NCBI GenBank assembly: GCA_902492455.1
Contig: CABULH010000015.1
Span: forward strand, 1-64,000
Direction of reading: 5' to 3'
Source: an uncultured Oscillospiraceae bacterium
GTDB taxonomy: Bacteria; Bacillota; Clostridia; Oscillospirales; Acutalibacteraceae
DNA length: 64,000 nucleotides
This document shows positions 8,126-16,364 of this stretch, piece after piece. Below the pieces are notes generated by a model. It ran no database searches, was not told where the DNA came from, and worked only from the letters and a program-made list of their open reading frames with translations. The first letter of the stretch is position 1. Each line of letters opens with the position of its first letter. The position numbers and the translations under genes are program-made.

Positions 8126-8303
8126 ATTCACTTCTCCTTTCGATCTCTTTAATAGCACGCCGAATAAAAAACATGACGGATTCACGGCGTCCGGCTGCAT
8201 GCTCGGCAATGATTTTCTTTTCTCCTTTGGGTACTCGAACGACCACTGTGTCGAATTTTTCATGATATTTTTTAATCGCTTTCTTTTCGGCTTCTGTAGT
8301 CAT
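8085..8303 (-). CDS. Ribbon-helix-helix DNA-binding protein, copy 2
   Basis: A 72-residue paralog of the flanking RHH proteins: strand DTVVVRVPKG, helix A KKIIAEHAAGRR, helix B ESVMFFIRRAIKEIERR, plus a lysine-rich tail of about 15 residues. ATG 8303 is chosen with AGGAAGG 8 nt upstream. It is the first gene of a two-gene operon with copy 1. A palindrome (8331-8348) lies directly upstream, next to a TATAGC -10-like box, and is a likely site of autorepression. The exposed strand residues differ from those in copies 1 and 3, which would suit a different operator. Confidence 0.8.
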   Translation of the reverse strand: MTTEAEKKAIKKYHEKFDTVVVRVPKGEKKIIAEHAAGRRESVMFFIRRAIKEIERRSEYANGCSKKGQQKI

Positions 8304-8330
8304 GTTGTGCACCTTCCTAACATTTGCAAT

Positions 8331-8348
8331 ATATAGGTGAACCTATAT
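8331..8348. promoter_or_regulatory. Palindromic operator upstream of RHH copies 2 and 1
   Basis: ATATAGGT and ACCTATAT are separated by GA. The site lies between a minus-strand TATAGC box (8358-8353) and the AGGAAGG of copy 2, where a bound repressor would cover the transcription start. Confidence 0.6.
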
Positions 8349-8358
8349 GTGCTATACT

Positions 8359-8596
8359 GCCATCGTCGGGAAAGAAGCGACATAATCGACATATAGTTAT
8401 CCTACACACTTTCTATAAGCAGCAATACCCTTACCGCCCGGGCGGCTGAACCGGCGGTGTGGGGGGATATTGTTGTGTGGATGCACATTCATACAAAATA
8501 ATTGTACTCTGTGGGTGTCCGAGATGTCAACGGCCTTTTTCGTTATGCCTATATTTATTCATAAATGCTGTTGCGCCGTATGGCACGCAGAAGAAA
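8359..8596. other. Non-coding spacer between RHH units
   Basis: I see no gene here. The segment at 8350-8380 (GCTATACT, then a GTCG or TCGTCG and GACA block) resembles 8862-8890 upstream of RHH copy 3, showing that promoter regions were duplicated along with the genes. Confidence 0.5.
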
Positions 8597-8619
8597 TGGA
8601 GCGGGAATTATCCCCGCTC
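8597..8619 (-). terminator. Hairpin enclosing the stop codon of RHH copy 3
   Basis: GGAGCGGG pairs with CCCCGCTCC (plus-strand reading) around AATTAT. On the minus strand the last codons and the TAA stop are inside the hairpin, followed by ATTTCTTCT. Confidence 0.6.
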
Positions 8620-8787
8620 CATTTCTTCACGGATGAGCCGAACGATCATACCGTTCATTGTTTCGCCCTTCACTTTGGCAAAAGCGGCAATTTTAACTTT
8701 TTCTCCTTTAGGAACACGAAGCGTGATCATATCGATCTTCTCTCGGTCATATTTGCGCACGGCTCTGCGCTGTGATTCAGTGGCCAT
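8608..8787 (-). CDS. Ribbon-helix-helix DNA-binding protein, copy 3
   Basis: A 59-residue Arc-type protein: strand DMITLRVPKG, helix A EKVKIAAFAKVKG, helix B MNGMIVRLIREEMERG. It is nearly collinear with copy 1, and the shared C-terminal 16 residues point to a recent duplication. ATG 8787 is used (GGAAGG upstream); GTG 8796 is possible but too close to the ribosome site. It is a single-gene unit with a clear promoter and two upstream palindromes of a different sequence from that of copy 2. Autoregulation is the likely minimum role; a partner toxin was looked for and not found. Confidence 0.8.
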   Translation of the reverse strand: MATESQRRAVRKYDREKIDMITLRVPKGEKVKIAAFAKVKGETMNGMIVRLIREEMERG

Positions 8788-8808
8788 ATTTTTCACATCC
8801 TTCCTAAA

Positions 8809-8858
8809 ATAAGCTATCTTATATTTGTTGGATATGCCTATTGTATAAGCTAGCTTAT
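8809..8858. promoter_or_regulatory. Pair of AT-rich palindromic operators for RHH copy 3
   Basis: ATAAGCTAGCTTAT (8845-8858) is a perfect 14-bp palindrome. ATAAGCTATCTTAT (8809-8822) is the same site with one change, 36 bp away. Both lie between the promoter and the start codon of copy 3. The spacing is about 3.5 helical turns. Confidence 0.65.
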
Positions 8859-8861
8859 TAT

Positions 8862-8890
8862 GCTATACTTAACGCGTCGAAAAGGGACAA
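8862..8890 (-). promoter_or_regulatory. Promoter of RHH copy 3
   Basis: On the minus strand TTGTCC (8890-8885) and TATAGC (8867-8862) are 17 bp apart. A plus-strand promoter-like pair also exists here (TTGTAT 8841-8846, TATACT 8864-8869, 17 bp), with the perfect palindrome in its spacer, so divergent transcription is possible. Confidence 0.55.
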
Positions 8891-9293
8891 AACTAGTTGT
8901 TGTTTACTTTTTTGATAGGGGGACGAGTGTTTGGTGATGGTTAAATTTCTTTATTGGTGATTTGTATTGCACAATTGACGTGAGAATAATTCACAAACAA
9001 TTGCAGAGTTGATGCACAATTTGTGGACCCATAATTTGTCTTGTTTTACCTATAGATAAAAAGAATATTGTTATCCAAGTAAAGTGAAAACCTATCAAAA
9101 AGGATAACAGCAATAGCCCGCACCGAACATGCAGTCGGTGTGGGCATAATTATACATAACTAATATTGTACGCCGTTTTGGTCTGTCCTGTCAATCAAAA
9201 ATAAAAAATAGTCTGAATTTTTACGGTTTTATTCACCGCGTTAACCAGCGCCTCTGTGCATTCTGAAATTAGGACGCATGGAGGTGCTGTTTG
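8891..9293. other. AT-rich non-coding region
   Basis: No ORF is credible here. It contains an inverted repeat (ATTGTTATCC near 9066 and GGATAACAGCAAT near 9102) and a G/C-rich hairpin at 9116-9145 (GCCCGCACCGA with TCGGTGTGGGC) without a T run. The region may hold a small RNA or be a former insertion scar; I cannot tell which. Confidence 0.4.
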
Positions 9294-9536
9294 TTATGGA
9301 GATTCGAAGATATCTTCAATGATATACCGTGTTTCTGTTGGATCAATAGCGTAGTAGTTGAGAAGGGCAGCAATCTTTCGCGTGCGACGCCGGCTTACAT
9401 CCACGTCGCTTATGTATTCTACGGTCTGAAGAGGGTATTTCCTTTGTGCGGCGATACCATATGCCGTGTAATGACCGATATCAGGGTGGTACAGTCGTTC
9501 CCGACGGACACGGTAGATTATACGTTTTTTATGCAT
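9294..9536 (-). CDS. DUF6514-like small protein
   Basis: An 80-residue protein. Its pattern (YTAYGIAAQ, then a SDVDVSRRRTRKIAALLNYYAIDPTETRYIIEDIFES tail) resembles the DUF6514 family found in Clostridia, for which no function is known to me. ATG 9536 is preferred because AAGGAG lies 9 nt upstream. It overlaps the end of the XRE regulator gene by 8 bp, so the two form a coupled unit. The family call is from memory of the pattern and is moderately sure. Confidence 0.65.
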   Translation of the reverse strand: MHKKRIIYRVRRERLYHPDIGHYTAYGIAAQRKYPLQTVEYISDVDVSRRRTRKIAALLNYYAIDPTETRYIIEDIFESP

Positions 9537-9948
9537 TATACTTATCTCCTTCATATTGAGATTCCTTTGTGTAGTTTTTACTCAGAATTTTATCGTCGAT
9601 GAAATCAGCGACTCGCCGCCATTCTTCCTCCGTCAGCTGACTGATCCGATCACCTAAAACCGATTGAATCCTGTTATAAGCTTCCGTCTCTTTCTTTGGC
9701 TTGAGTGATGCCGTCTGATTGGCTTTTTTCTTTGAACAAAGAAGAATATACGTGGGTATACGCAGACCACGGGCAATACGATAAAGCGTGCGAAGGGTGG
9801 GGTTGCGTTCACCTCGCTCCAATACTCCCAGATTCTTAGCGGCAACACCCGATTTCAGCGCCAGTTGTTCTATGGTCATTTCCTGCCGTTGTCGTTCAAA
9901 TCGGATGTTTTCCCCCACTACTTTGTAGATTCTATATGTTTTTGACAC
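9529..9948 (-). CDS. XRE-family helix-turn-helix regulator
   Basis: A 139-residue protein. The HTH covers about residues 12-66 (IRFERQRQEMTIEQLALKSG, then AAKNLGVLERGERNPTLRTLYRIARGL), a classic Cro/CI fold. The C-terminal half (about 85-125, RIQSVLGDRISQLTEEEWRRVADFIDDKI) is helical and may dimerise. The start is GTG 9948 with AGGTGA 7 nt upstream. It is followed by the DUF6514-like gene with an 8-bp overlap. The target is unknown and no phage genes adjoin it. Confidence 0.85.
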   Translation of the reverse strand: MSKTYRIYKVVGENIRFERQRQEMTIEQLALKSGVAAKNLGVLERGERNPTLRTLYRIARGLRIPTYILLCSKKKANQTASLKPKKETEAYNRIQSVLGDRISQLTEEEWRRVADFIDDKILSKNYTKESQYEGDKYNA

Positions 9949-10039
9949 AAAATCACCTCATTTTTCAAGTGTATAGAGCTTGCGGCAAACGTCAAAGGCA
10001 TATATGCCCTCCTGGAGATTCCCTATATCATGTACGTCC

Positions 10040-10897
10040 CTATGTATATCCCCATTCATAGGTCATCAGCAGCACATAGTTGCTGGCCTGACCGATGCCG
10101 CGGTAATCATGGGCTTCATACAGCAACCCCGGCTGATCACTGGAGGTTTTGGGCGCCAGGGCAGTGATCACCTGATAGCCCTCCGCATTGAGCCGCGTGG
10201 TGACGTTGCGTATGAAATCCACGTAGGCGCTGCGGTCCTGAGGCAGAATATATTCGAAATCCACATCCAGACCGTAATAATTCTTGGCACGCAGATTTTC
10301 CAGGATTTGGTCAATCAGCCGGTTTTGCGCTTCCGGGTTGTTTAGGACCGCGCTGGCCAATTGATTGCTGAAGGTACCTGATTCGGTCAAGGTGGAGATG
10401 AGCATGATGGGAGCAACACCGTATTCCCGGGCGATGCGGATAACCTCTTCATCATCCAGGTCAATCAGGTTTCCTTCCGGCGTAAAGCCATAGGTGAACA
10501 GTGTGATAAAGGTGAGATAGGGCAGGGTTTTGCGCAGTACGCTCCGGTCAATATAGGGATAGGCGTAGCCATTGACAGCCATTTCCCCCTGTTTGGCCTG
10601 TTCATAGTCGATTACCAGCGTCTGTCCGGGATAGATCGTGGGCAGGCCATTGAGCTGCGGATTGTTGCGCAGCAGCTGATTGATGGTCACAGCGTATTGT
10701 TCCGCCACTGTACGAAGGGTATCGCCGGCGGCCACAGTATGCACACGCCGGGGATATTGAATTACCAGCGTCTGTCCGGGTACCAGACGGGAGGGATCGC
10801 TTAATTCATTGTCGCTGATAATGCGGCTTTCCGGCACACCGGCGGATTGGGCGATACGACTAAGGGTATCGCCGGAGCGTACAACATATATGTCCAT
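10040..10897 (-). pseudogene. C-terminally truncated LysM-GH18 hydrolase (SleL/YaaH type)
   Basis: The reading frame gives 285 residues: LysM 1 (about 1-46, IYVVRSGDTLSRIAQ), LysM 2 (about 50-96, HTVAAGDTLRTVAEQ), then a glycoside hydrolase 18 domain with the catalytic DxDxE in YGLDVDFEY. Intact spore-cortex or germination enzymes of this class run to about 420-430 residues. Here the frame stops right after LLMTYEWGYT, which is mid-barrel, and the sequence beyond (10039 downward) does not continue the family. About a third of the barrel is missing, so activity is unlikely. ATG 10897 has GGAG upstream. It may be a 3' deletion at the edge of this variable region. Confidence 0.75.
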
Positions 10898-11231
10898 AGC
10901 GGATCTCCTTTCATGGATCGACGCCGTTAAGTGGGATAGCGTCCTTCCAGTGTATGCAGCGGTCCGGGACAAGGTTCGTATATCCTTCAGATAGCGGTTC
11001 CGGTTTTTGCATCCATATGGATAATGGTAGTAAATGAACATTGACAAATGTCATGGAATAGTCCTTACTAAAAATACCTTACGAGTTTTTTAGCGGGCAA
11101 AGGTGCTAAAAGTGCTTTCATCGTTGAAAAAGATAATTTATTGGCAGATAAAATCCTGTCTCTATTAATAGCGATTATTAAAACTGCGACACTATAACAG
11201 TGCTATGTGAAGTTGTTATGGAGGCAGATAA
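10898..11231. other. Intergenic region between truncated GH18 and TetR remnant
   Basis: I see no gene. TTGACA (11041-11046) has no good -10 partner. The overlapping GACAAATGTC is a short palindrome. CACTATAACAGTG near 11190 is a second weak dyad upstream of the TetR remnant. Confidence 0.35.
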
Positions 11232-11800
11232 TTGGAACGCACGGGTCTGACTACCAGAGAGGCTATCCTGGACGCGGGCAAAAATGAATTCCTCGATAAA
11301 GGCTTTCAGTCGGCTTCGCTGCGCAGGATTGTCCGTCAGGCCGGCGTTACCACAGGTGCGTTTTACAGCTATTTCAGCAGAAAGGCAGATTTGTTCGATG
11401 CTTTGGCGGAACCGGCCCATATGCACCTCTCCTGCTTTACCTAAGCACAGGAGAGTTTTTCAGTCGGCCCACGGATCATCAGCAGGATCAAATGGGAGAG
11501 ATTTCCGAAAACTGCATGAATTGGATGGTGGATTATATCTATCGGCATTTTGATGCGTTTAAGCTGATCTTATGCTACGCATAGGGCACGGAGTATGAGC
11601 GTTTTGTGCACACAATGGCGGAAATTGAAAGGGAGGGCTCCTACCGTTGTCTGGATATCCTCAAAAGGATGGGCGCTTGGTCAGGGAGGCCGACGGTCAA
11701 TTGGAGTATATTCTCATCAGCGGGATGAAGAAATATCAGAATGCGCTGGATGATATGTACAACGAAGAAGGTGATGTAACTGGATCTGCTGGAAAGATAT
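11232..11800 (+). pseudogene. Broken TetR-family regulator gene
   Basis: The N-terminal 70 codons read as a TetR HTH (TTREAILDAGKNEFLDKGFQ, then VRQAGVTTGAFYSYFSRKADLFDAL) from TTG 11232 and then hit a stop at 11442-11444. The C-terminal ligand domain continues in another frame: NWMVDYIYRHFDAFKLILCYA, an in-frame stop at about 11581, then GTEYERFVHTMAEIEREGSYRCLDILKRMGAW. A third frame from 11647 reads LEYILISGMKKYQNALDDMY. At least two frameshifts and one nonsense codon separate the parts. The remaining HTH fragment might still be translated but lacks a dimer domain. Confidence 0.8.
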
Positions 11801-12170
11801 CTGATTGGGCATTGTTCGCCCACGCTGGCTTCTACAGAACTACCCGTTTGTTCAGTATTCGACTGGCCTCGATAGGTTTACATAAATGGAACCACCGACT
11901 GGGAGACAAAGACTTCGGCTGCATTCTAGAGGAGCAGAACAACTGGAGGAAAGCGAATTTGTACCGATGATCAATAGCTGCGAGGTTAAGCTGCCAAATA
12001 GAGAAATCGGGTTCTTCGACTCATGTGATTGAGGAGACGGTGACTTTGGTGAGTGACAGCATAATCTGCAACGAGACACCGGATGATGAGGCGAAGGCTG
12101 CCTGACATTGAAAAAGGAGATGGGAGATGACTTCGGCATAAAAACATTTTTTAGCGTACGTCTTTGTGAA
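11801..12170. pseudogene. Unidentified decayed coding sequence
   Basis: Short open stretches alternate between frames with stops between them. One reads EESEFVPMINSCEVKLPNR from about 11948 and another VIEETVTLVSDSIICNETPD from about 12024. They look like protein but are too short to assign. Together with the TetR wreck they suggest a lost regulator-plus-target unit. Confidence 0.35.
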
Positions 12171-12181
12171 CTATATACACC

Positions 12182-12221
12182 GCAAACAGGCTCTCCAGAA
12201 AAAAACGGAGAGCCTGTTTGC
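12182..12221. repeat. Perfect 15-bp inverted repeat, probable terminator
   Basis: GCAAACAGGCTCTCC and its exact complement flank a 10-nt A-rich loop. There is no long T run on the plus strand. It sits between the decayed region and the MarR promoter. Confidence 0.6.
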
Positions 12222-12368
12222 ATCTGAAAATTTAGGAGAGCACAGCGGGCGGCATAAAATATGTTGCTTTTTGGAGCGTCCCTTCATTAACAGAATGGTA
12301 CGGCGCGATTTTGCTGTGCTTACCAGATGCTTTATCCATAAATAAATTGTTAACAAATGAGGGATACC

Positions 12369-12396
12369 TTGACAGTCCAATGCTTGTGTGTATAAT
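12369..12396 (+). promoter_or_regulatory. Consensus promoter of the marR-MATE operon
   Basis: TTGACA (12369-12374) and TATAAT (12391-12396) match consensus at both boxes with a 16-bp spacer. Confidence 0.85.
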
Positions 12397-12412
12397 TGAT
12401 TCTTAATAGAAC

Positions 12413-12428
12413 AGTTTTTTGGAAAACT
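12413..12428. promoter_or_regulatory. Candidate MarR operator
   Basis: AGTTTT-ttgg-AAAACT is a 6-4-6 palindrome 16 bp after the -10 box, placed where a bound MarR dimer would block transcription. The second MarR gene has AGTCCG-aaaa-CGGACT in the same relative place. Confidence 0.6.
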
Positions 12429-12466
12429 ATATGGCGTTTTTATTATTGAAGAAGGAGGTATGACAT

Positions 12467-12916
12467 ATGGCGCGAACAACCGATTTTTTGGTAACCATCC
12501 GCCGCATTATCAAGCTGTATGACAACATGCTCAAGGGGGTATGCCAACAATACCAGCTGTCATTGATAGAAGCCAATATTATCAGCTTTCTCTACAATAA
12601 TCCCGGCAAGGATACTGCCGGAGATATTGTGGAACTGCGTATGCTGGCAAAGGGAAACGTATCCCAGGCGGTGGAAGCCTTAATACGAAAATCCCTTCTT
12701 CAGCGGCGGCAGGATAATGCGGATCGGAGGAAAATCCATTTATCCCTGCTGCCTGCCGCCGACCCGATTACCAGAGATATGGATACGATCCGGCAACAGT
12801 TTCATGAAGAAGTGTTCCGCGGATTTTCAACGGAAGAAATAGCTTTTTTTGAGCAGGTTAACGGCAGAATCATGGAAAACGCTAAAAACGCTATGGAAAG
12901 AAGCGATACGAAATGA
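12467..12916 (+). CDS. MarR-family transcriptional regulator
   Basis: A 149-residue winged-helix regulator. The core (about 30-100) reads LSLIEANIISFLYNNPGK, then IVELRMLAKGNVSQAVEALIRKSLLQRRQDNADRRKIHLSL, with the wing at QDNADRRKIHL; the flanking helices form the dimer interface. AAGGAGG lies 7 nt before ATG 12467. The stop overlaps the MATE start as ATGA, so regulator and pump are coupled. It most likely represses its own operon through the palindrome at 12413-12428 and is released by a pump substrate; the ligand is unknown. Confidence 0.9.
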   Translation: MARTTDFLVTIRRIIKLYDNMLKGVCQQYQLSLIEANIISFLYNNPGKDTAGDIVELRMLAKGNVSQAVEALIRKSLLQRRQDNADRRKIHLSLLPAADPITRDMDTIRQQFHEEVFRGFSTEEIAFFEQVNGRIMENAKNAMERSDTK

Positions 12917-14292
12917 CGGATGATAAGGATTTTTTAGGTAAAGAGCCAATCGGCAGGCTGCTGATGAAACTAGCTCTTCCCACTGTAACGGCTCAGGTTA
13001 TCAATATGCTTTACAATATTGTGGACCGTATTTATATCGGCCATATTCCGGATATTGGGGCTATGGCGCTGACGGGCGTTGGTGTCTGTATGCCGCTGAT
13101 TATGATTGTAACGGCTTTTGCGGCGTTTGCCGGTTATGGTGGTGCCCCTAAGGCGTCCATCTTCATGGGGAAGGGAGATCATGAATCCGCGGAGAAAACC
13201 CTGGGGAACTGCTTTGTTCTGCAAATTATGATTTCCATTATCCTGACAGCGGTTCTGCTGATCTGGAACCGGGATTTTCTCATGGCTTTTGGCGCTACCA
13301 AAAACACCATCGAATACGGTGTCAGCTATATGAACGTTTATGCTGCCGGCACCATTTTTGTGCAGATGACCCTGGGTATGAACGCTTTTATTACTGCTCA
13401 GGGATTTGCTAAAACCGGTATGTTGTCCGTGCTGATCGGTGCGGTTGCCAATATCATTCTTGATCCTATCTTTATCTTCGGATTCCATATGGGCGTGCAG
13501 GGTGCGGCTTTGGCGACGATTATTTCCCAGGCTATGTCCTGTATCTGGGTATTGGTGTTTCTGTTTGGGAAAAAGACCTTTTTAAAAATTAAAAAAACTT
13601 ATTTGAAACTACAGCCGAAAATTGTTTTTCCCTGTATGGCGCTGGGGCTGTCTGTCTTTATCATGCAGGCCAGCGAAAGTATTATTTCGGTTTGCTTTAA
13701 CACATCTCTGCGAGAATATGGCGGAGACATTGCTGTTGGCGCAATGACAATTCTAACCAGCGTCATGCAGTTCGCCATGCTGCCTCTGCAGGGACTGGGA
13801 CAAGGTGCCCAGCCGATTATTAGCTATAACTACGGTGCGGGAAACGGGGATAGGGTGAAGGGCGCTTTTAAGCTGCTGCTGAAAGCCAGCCTCTGCTATT
13901 CCACCTTGCTTTGGCTTTGCGTGATGCTTTTTCCTCAGGGTTTTGCCGCTATGTTTACCACGGATGATGCGCTTCTGGATTTTACTAAAACAGCACTGCG
14001 AATTTACATGGCTTGTATGCTGCTGTTCGGCATCCAGATGGCCTGCCAGATGACTTTTACGTCCCTGGGCAATGCGAAGGCATCTATCTTAGTAGCGGTA
14101 ATGCGGAAATTTATCTTGCTGATTCCGTTGATTTATATCCTGCCGCTCATTTTCTCTGCTGATAAAACCATGGCGGTTTATCTGGCGGAGCCGGTAGCTG
14201 ATTTCCTGGCTGTTACCTTCACCGCTTTTTTGTTTGCATTTCAGTTTAAAAAATCCTTGGCAGCGCTTACCGATAGGGATCAAAAACAATAA
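12913..14292 (+). CDS. MATE-family multidrug efflux transporter
   Basis: A 459-residue inner-membrane exporter with about 12 hydrophobic helices in two similar halves. The N-terminal signature LALPTVTAQVINMLYNIVDRIYIGH and the matching half-two segment (GLGQGAQPIISYNYGAGNGDRVKGAF) are typical of the DinF/NorM-like clostridial branch, which exports cationic drugs in exchange for Na+ or H+. It overlaps marR by 4 bp and is followed by a terminator. It is one of three MATE genes in 15 kb. Confidence 0.92.
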   Translation: MTDDKDFLGKEPIGRLLMKLALPTVTAQVINMLYNIVDRIYIGHIPDIGAMALTGVGVCMPLIMIVTAFAAFAGYGGAPKASIFMGKGDHESAEKTLGNCFVLQIMISIILTAVLLIWNRDFLMAFGATKNTIEYGVSYMNVYAAGTIFVQMTLGMNAFITAQGFAKTGMLSVLIGAVANIILDPIFIFGFHMGVQGAALATIISQAMSCIWVLVFLFGKKTFLKIKKTYLKLQPKIVFPCMALGLSVFIMQASESIISVCFNTSLREYGGDIAVGAMTILTSVMQFAMLPLQGLGQGAQPIISYNYGAGNGDRVKGAFKLLLKASLCYSTLLWLCVMLFPQGFAAMFTTDDALLDFTKTALRIYMACMLLFGIQMACQMTFTSLGNAKASILVAVMRKFILLIPLIYILPLIFSADKTMAVYLAEPVADFLAVTFTAFLFAFQFKKSLAALTDRDQKQ

Positions 14293-14307
14293 TCCATCGT
14301 CACATAC

Positions 14308-14348
14308 AAAACCACTGTGCAATAAAGAATTTGCACAGTGGTTTTGTC
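14308..14348 (+). terminator. Terminator after MATE gene
   Basis: AAAACCACTGTGCA pairs with TGCACAGTGGTTTT around a 10-nt loop, followed by GTCGTTTTT. Confidence 0.8.
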
Positions 14349-14555
14349 GTTTTTCCGTGACAGTTCACCGAATGAAGAACAGAACTGATGCAGGCGTTAT
14401 ATATGAAGTATGCTCAGTATCATAGTGTGTTGTTGGTGCCATGGTCCTAGGAATTATTTATAATCCTGTTGAAGGTGCTAAATAGGCATTTTTCAGGAGG
14501 TGGATATGATTTTTATGCAGCAACTCCTGCTAAATTGTATCGGATAACCCTGCAG

Positions 14556-15293
14556 TTATGTCTCCTTTTGTGCGGTGACGATCAGCATCATGGGGCGGCG
14601 GAGCTCATCTTCCATTCCGGATACTTCCTGAATCATGGTTTCCGAAGGCTGAGGCTCCACTACGCGCAGCAAGCGGAAGCCGTTCTGCAGCAAAGTATCC
14701 AGATAGGTAGTAAGGGTTCGATGGTATTTTAATACCTCTTCTCCCAAAAAATGAGTCTGCCGCCGGCCTTCCAGAAAATAATTATCCACAGGGAAATAAA
14801 GAATTTCTCCTTTTTCATCGTAGATCCAATCTTGAGTGCCATAAGCGGTGAAAATTGGGTGTTCCACCGTGTAAGCCAGAATACCGCCGGGTTTGAGCCA
14901 ACGATGAGCTTTCATCAGAAAGTTGTCAAAGGAATCCAGATAATGAATCATCAGCGAACAGAGAATGACATCAAAGGATTCTGCCGGATAGCAGGCATCC
15001 TCGAAAGCCTCTAAGCAATACCGGATACGCGGATGAGGATTGCGTTTCTCCGCTTGCTCCAGCATCTTTTCTGAAATATCGGTGGCGATAACTTCCGTGG
15101 CGCCTTCTTTGGCTGCATATGCAGCGTGCCATCCATAGCCGCAGCCCAGATCCAGTACCCGTTTACCGGTGAAGGAAGGCAGCAGAGGCTGTAGGGTTTC
15201 CCATTCACCCGCCCCCTTCAGGCCTTCTCTGCTTCGCAGCATTTGACTGTATTTAGCAAAGAAAACCTCGTCATCGTATTTATTCTCCTTCAT
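14556..15293 (-). CDS. Class I SAM-dependent methyltransferase
   Basis: A 245-residue methyltransferase of the UbiE/SmtA-like type. Motif I is VLDLGCGYGWHA (SAM binding), followed by the acidic end of strand 2 (VIATDIS) and the DVILCSLMIHYL segment of motif IV. No target-recognition domain is visible, so the substrate (small molecule or protein) is open. ATG 15293 is chosen because GGAGG lies 5 nt upstream; a longer reading crosses that site. It is divergent from the LysR gene at 15470, whose product may control it. Minus-strand single gene. Confidence 0.88.
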   Translation of the reverse strand: MKENKYDDEVFFAKYSQMLRSREGLKGAGEWETLQPLLPSFTGKRVLDLGCGYGWHAAYAAKEGATEVIATDISEKMLEQAEKRNPHPRIRYCLEAFEDACYPAESFDVILCSLMIHYLDSFDNFLMKAHRWLKPGGILAYTVEHPIFTAYGTQDWIYDEKGEILYFPVDNYFLEGRRQTHFLGEEVLKYHRTLTTYLDTLLQNGFRLLRVVEPQPSETMIQEVSGMEDELRRPMMLIVTAQKET

Positions 15294-15469
15294 GGAAGCC
15301 TCCATAATATCTTTTCTGACTATTATACACCTGATGCATTGTTTTGAGAATACCGGCACCAAATGCGGTCACAGAAAGGAAAATATTTCCTTCCTGCTTG
15401 CTTTCCGGCAATGGATTGGGTATCATAGAGGCAGTAACGTATGGCGGTTGGAGGGGAGGGCGGGACGGC

Positions 15470-16348
15470 ATGACGATCCGGCATTTGCAAATTTTCATTG
15501 CGGCGGCGGACACAGGGCAGATGAGTGCTGCTGCGAAAGAATTATTTATCACTCAGCCAACGGTTAGCCAGGCAATAGCGGATATTGAGAACAGTTATGG
15601 GATTCGCGTATTCGAGCGCCTTTCCCGCCGCCTTTATCTGACTCCCGAGGGAGCGCAGATGCTGGAATATGCTCGTCATATCGTATCTCTTTTCGATGAG
15701 ATGGACCAGCGTATGCGGGAGTCTTCGGCAAACCCTGTACTGCGTGTAGGCGCTACCATTACAGTGGGCAGCAGTGTGATGCCGGAACTGGTGAACTGTT
15801 TTGAAACTCAGCATCCAGAAAGTCACATCCGGGTGACGGTGGACAACACTATGCGTATTGAAGAAATGGTGACAAAAAGTCTGCTGGACGTGGCGCTGAT
15901 GGAGGGGAAGGTGAAAAGTCCCGATCTTTTGGAGCGGCCGGTGATTCGGGATGAACTGGTGCTGATTGTTCCCATGCGGCATCCATTTGCAAACAGAAAA
16001 TCTGTTGTTCCTCGGGAACTGGCCGATCAGCCCTTTGTGATGCGGGAGTGCAGCAGCGCCACCCGGGAATTGTTTGAAAGCCGTTTGCGGCCGTTGGGAA
16101 TTCAGGTGGAAGCCAAGTGGTCCTGTCAGAGCGCAGATGCGATTCTCAATGCGGTGGTGGAGGGACAGGGATTATCGGTGGTCTCTCGCCGTGCGGCATA
16201 TGGCGCTGCGGACAAAGGATTGCTGCGGATGGTGGATATCGAGGATATGGATTTATCCAGGGAGTTCAGTATAATTTACCATAAGAATAAATTTTTGTCA
16301 CCGCCGCTGATCCAATTTATAGATATGTGTGTGGCGTATGGCGAATGA
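15470..16348 (+). CDS. LysR-family transcriptional regulator
   Basis: A 292-residue regulator. The N-terminal winged HTH (residues 1-60: IRHLQIFIAAADTGQMSAAAK, ITQPTVSQAIADIENSYGIRVFER) is followed by a linker helix and a two-lobe periplasmic-binding-type effector domain (about 90-290). ATG 15470 follows a GGAGGGG-rich ribosome site; longer readings lack one. It is divergent from the methyltransferase (177-bp gap) and 16 bp upstream of the corrinoid adenosyltransferase gene, so either or both may be targets. The effector is unknown. Confidence 0.9.
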   Translation: MTIRHLQIFIAAADTGQMSAAAKELFITQPTVSQAIADIENSYGIRVFERLSRRLYLTPEGAQMLEYARHIVSLFDEMDQRMRESSANPVLRVGATITVGSSVMPELVNCFETQHPESHIRVTVDNTMRIEEMVTKSLLDVALMEGKVKSPDLLERPVIRDELVLIVPMRHPFANRKSVVPRELADQPFVMRECSSATRELFESRLRPLGIQVEAKWSCQSADAILNAVVEGQGLSVVSRRAAYGAADKGLLRMVDIEDMDLSREFSIIYHKNKFLSPPLIQFIDMCVAYGE

Positions 16349-16364
16349 GAAAGGATGAGAAAAT

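Noticed and set aside
7946..8787. Toxin-antitoxin system
   Set aside because: RHH proteins are common antitoxins, but no toxin-sized ORF lies next to any of the three copies.
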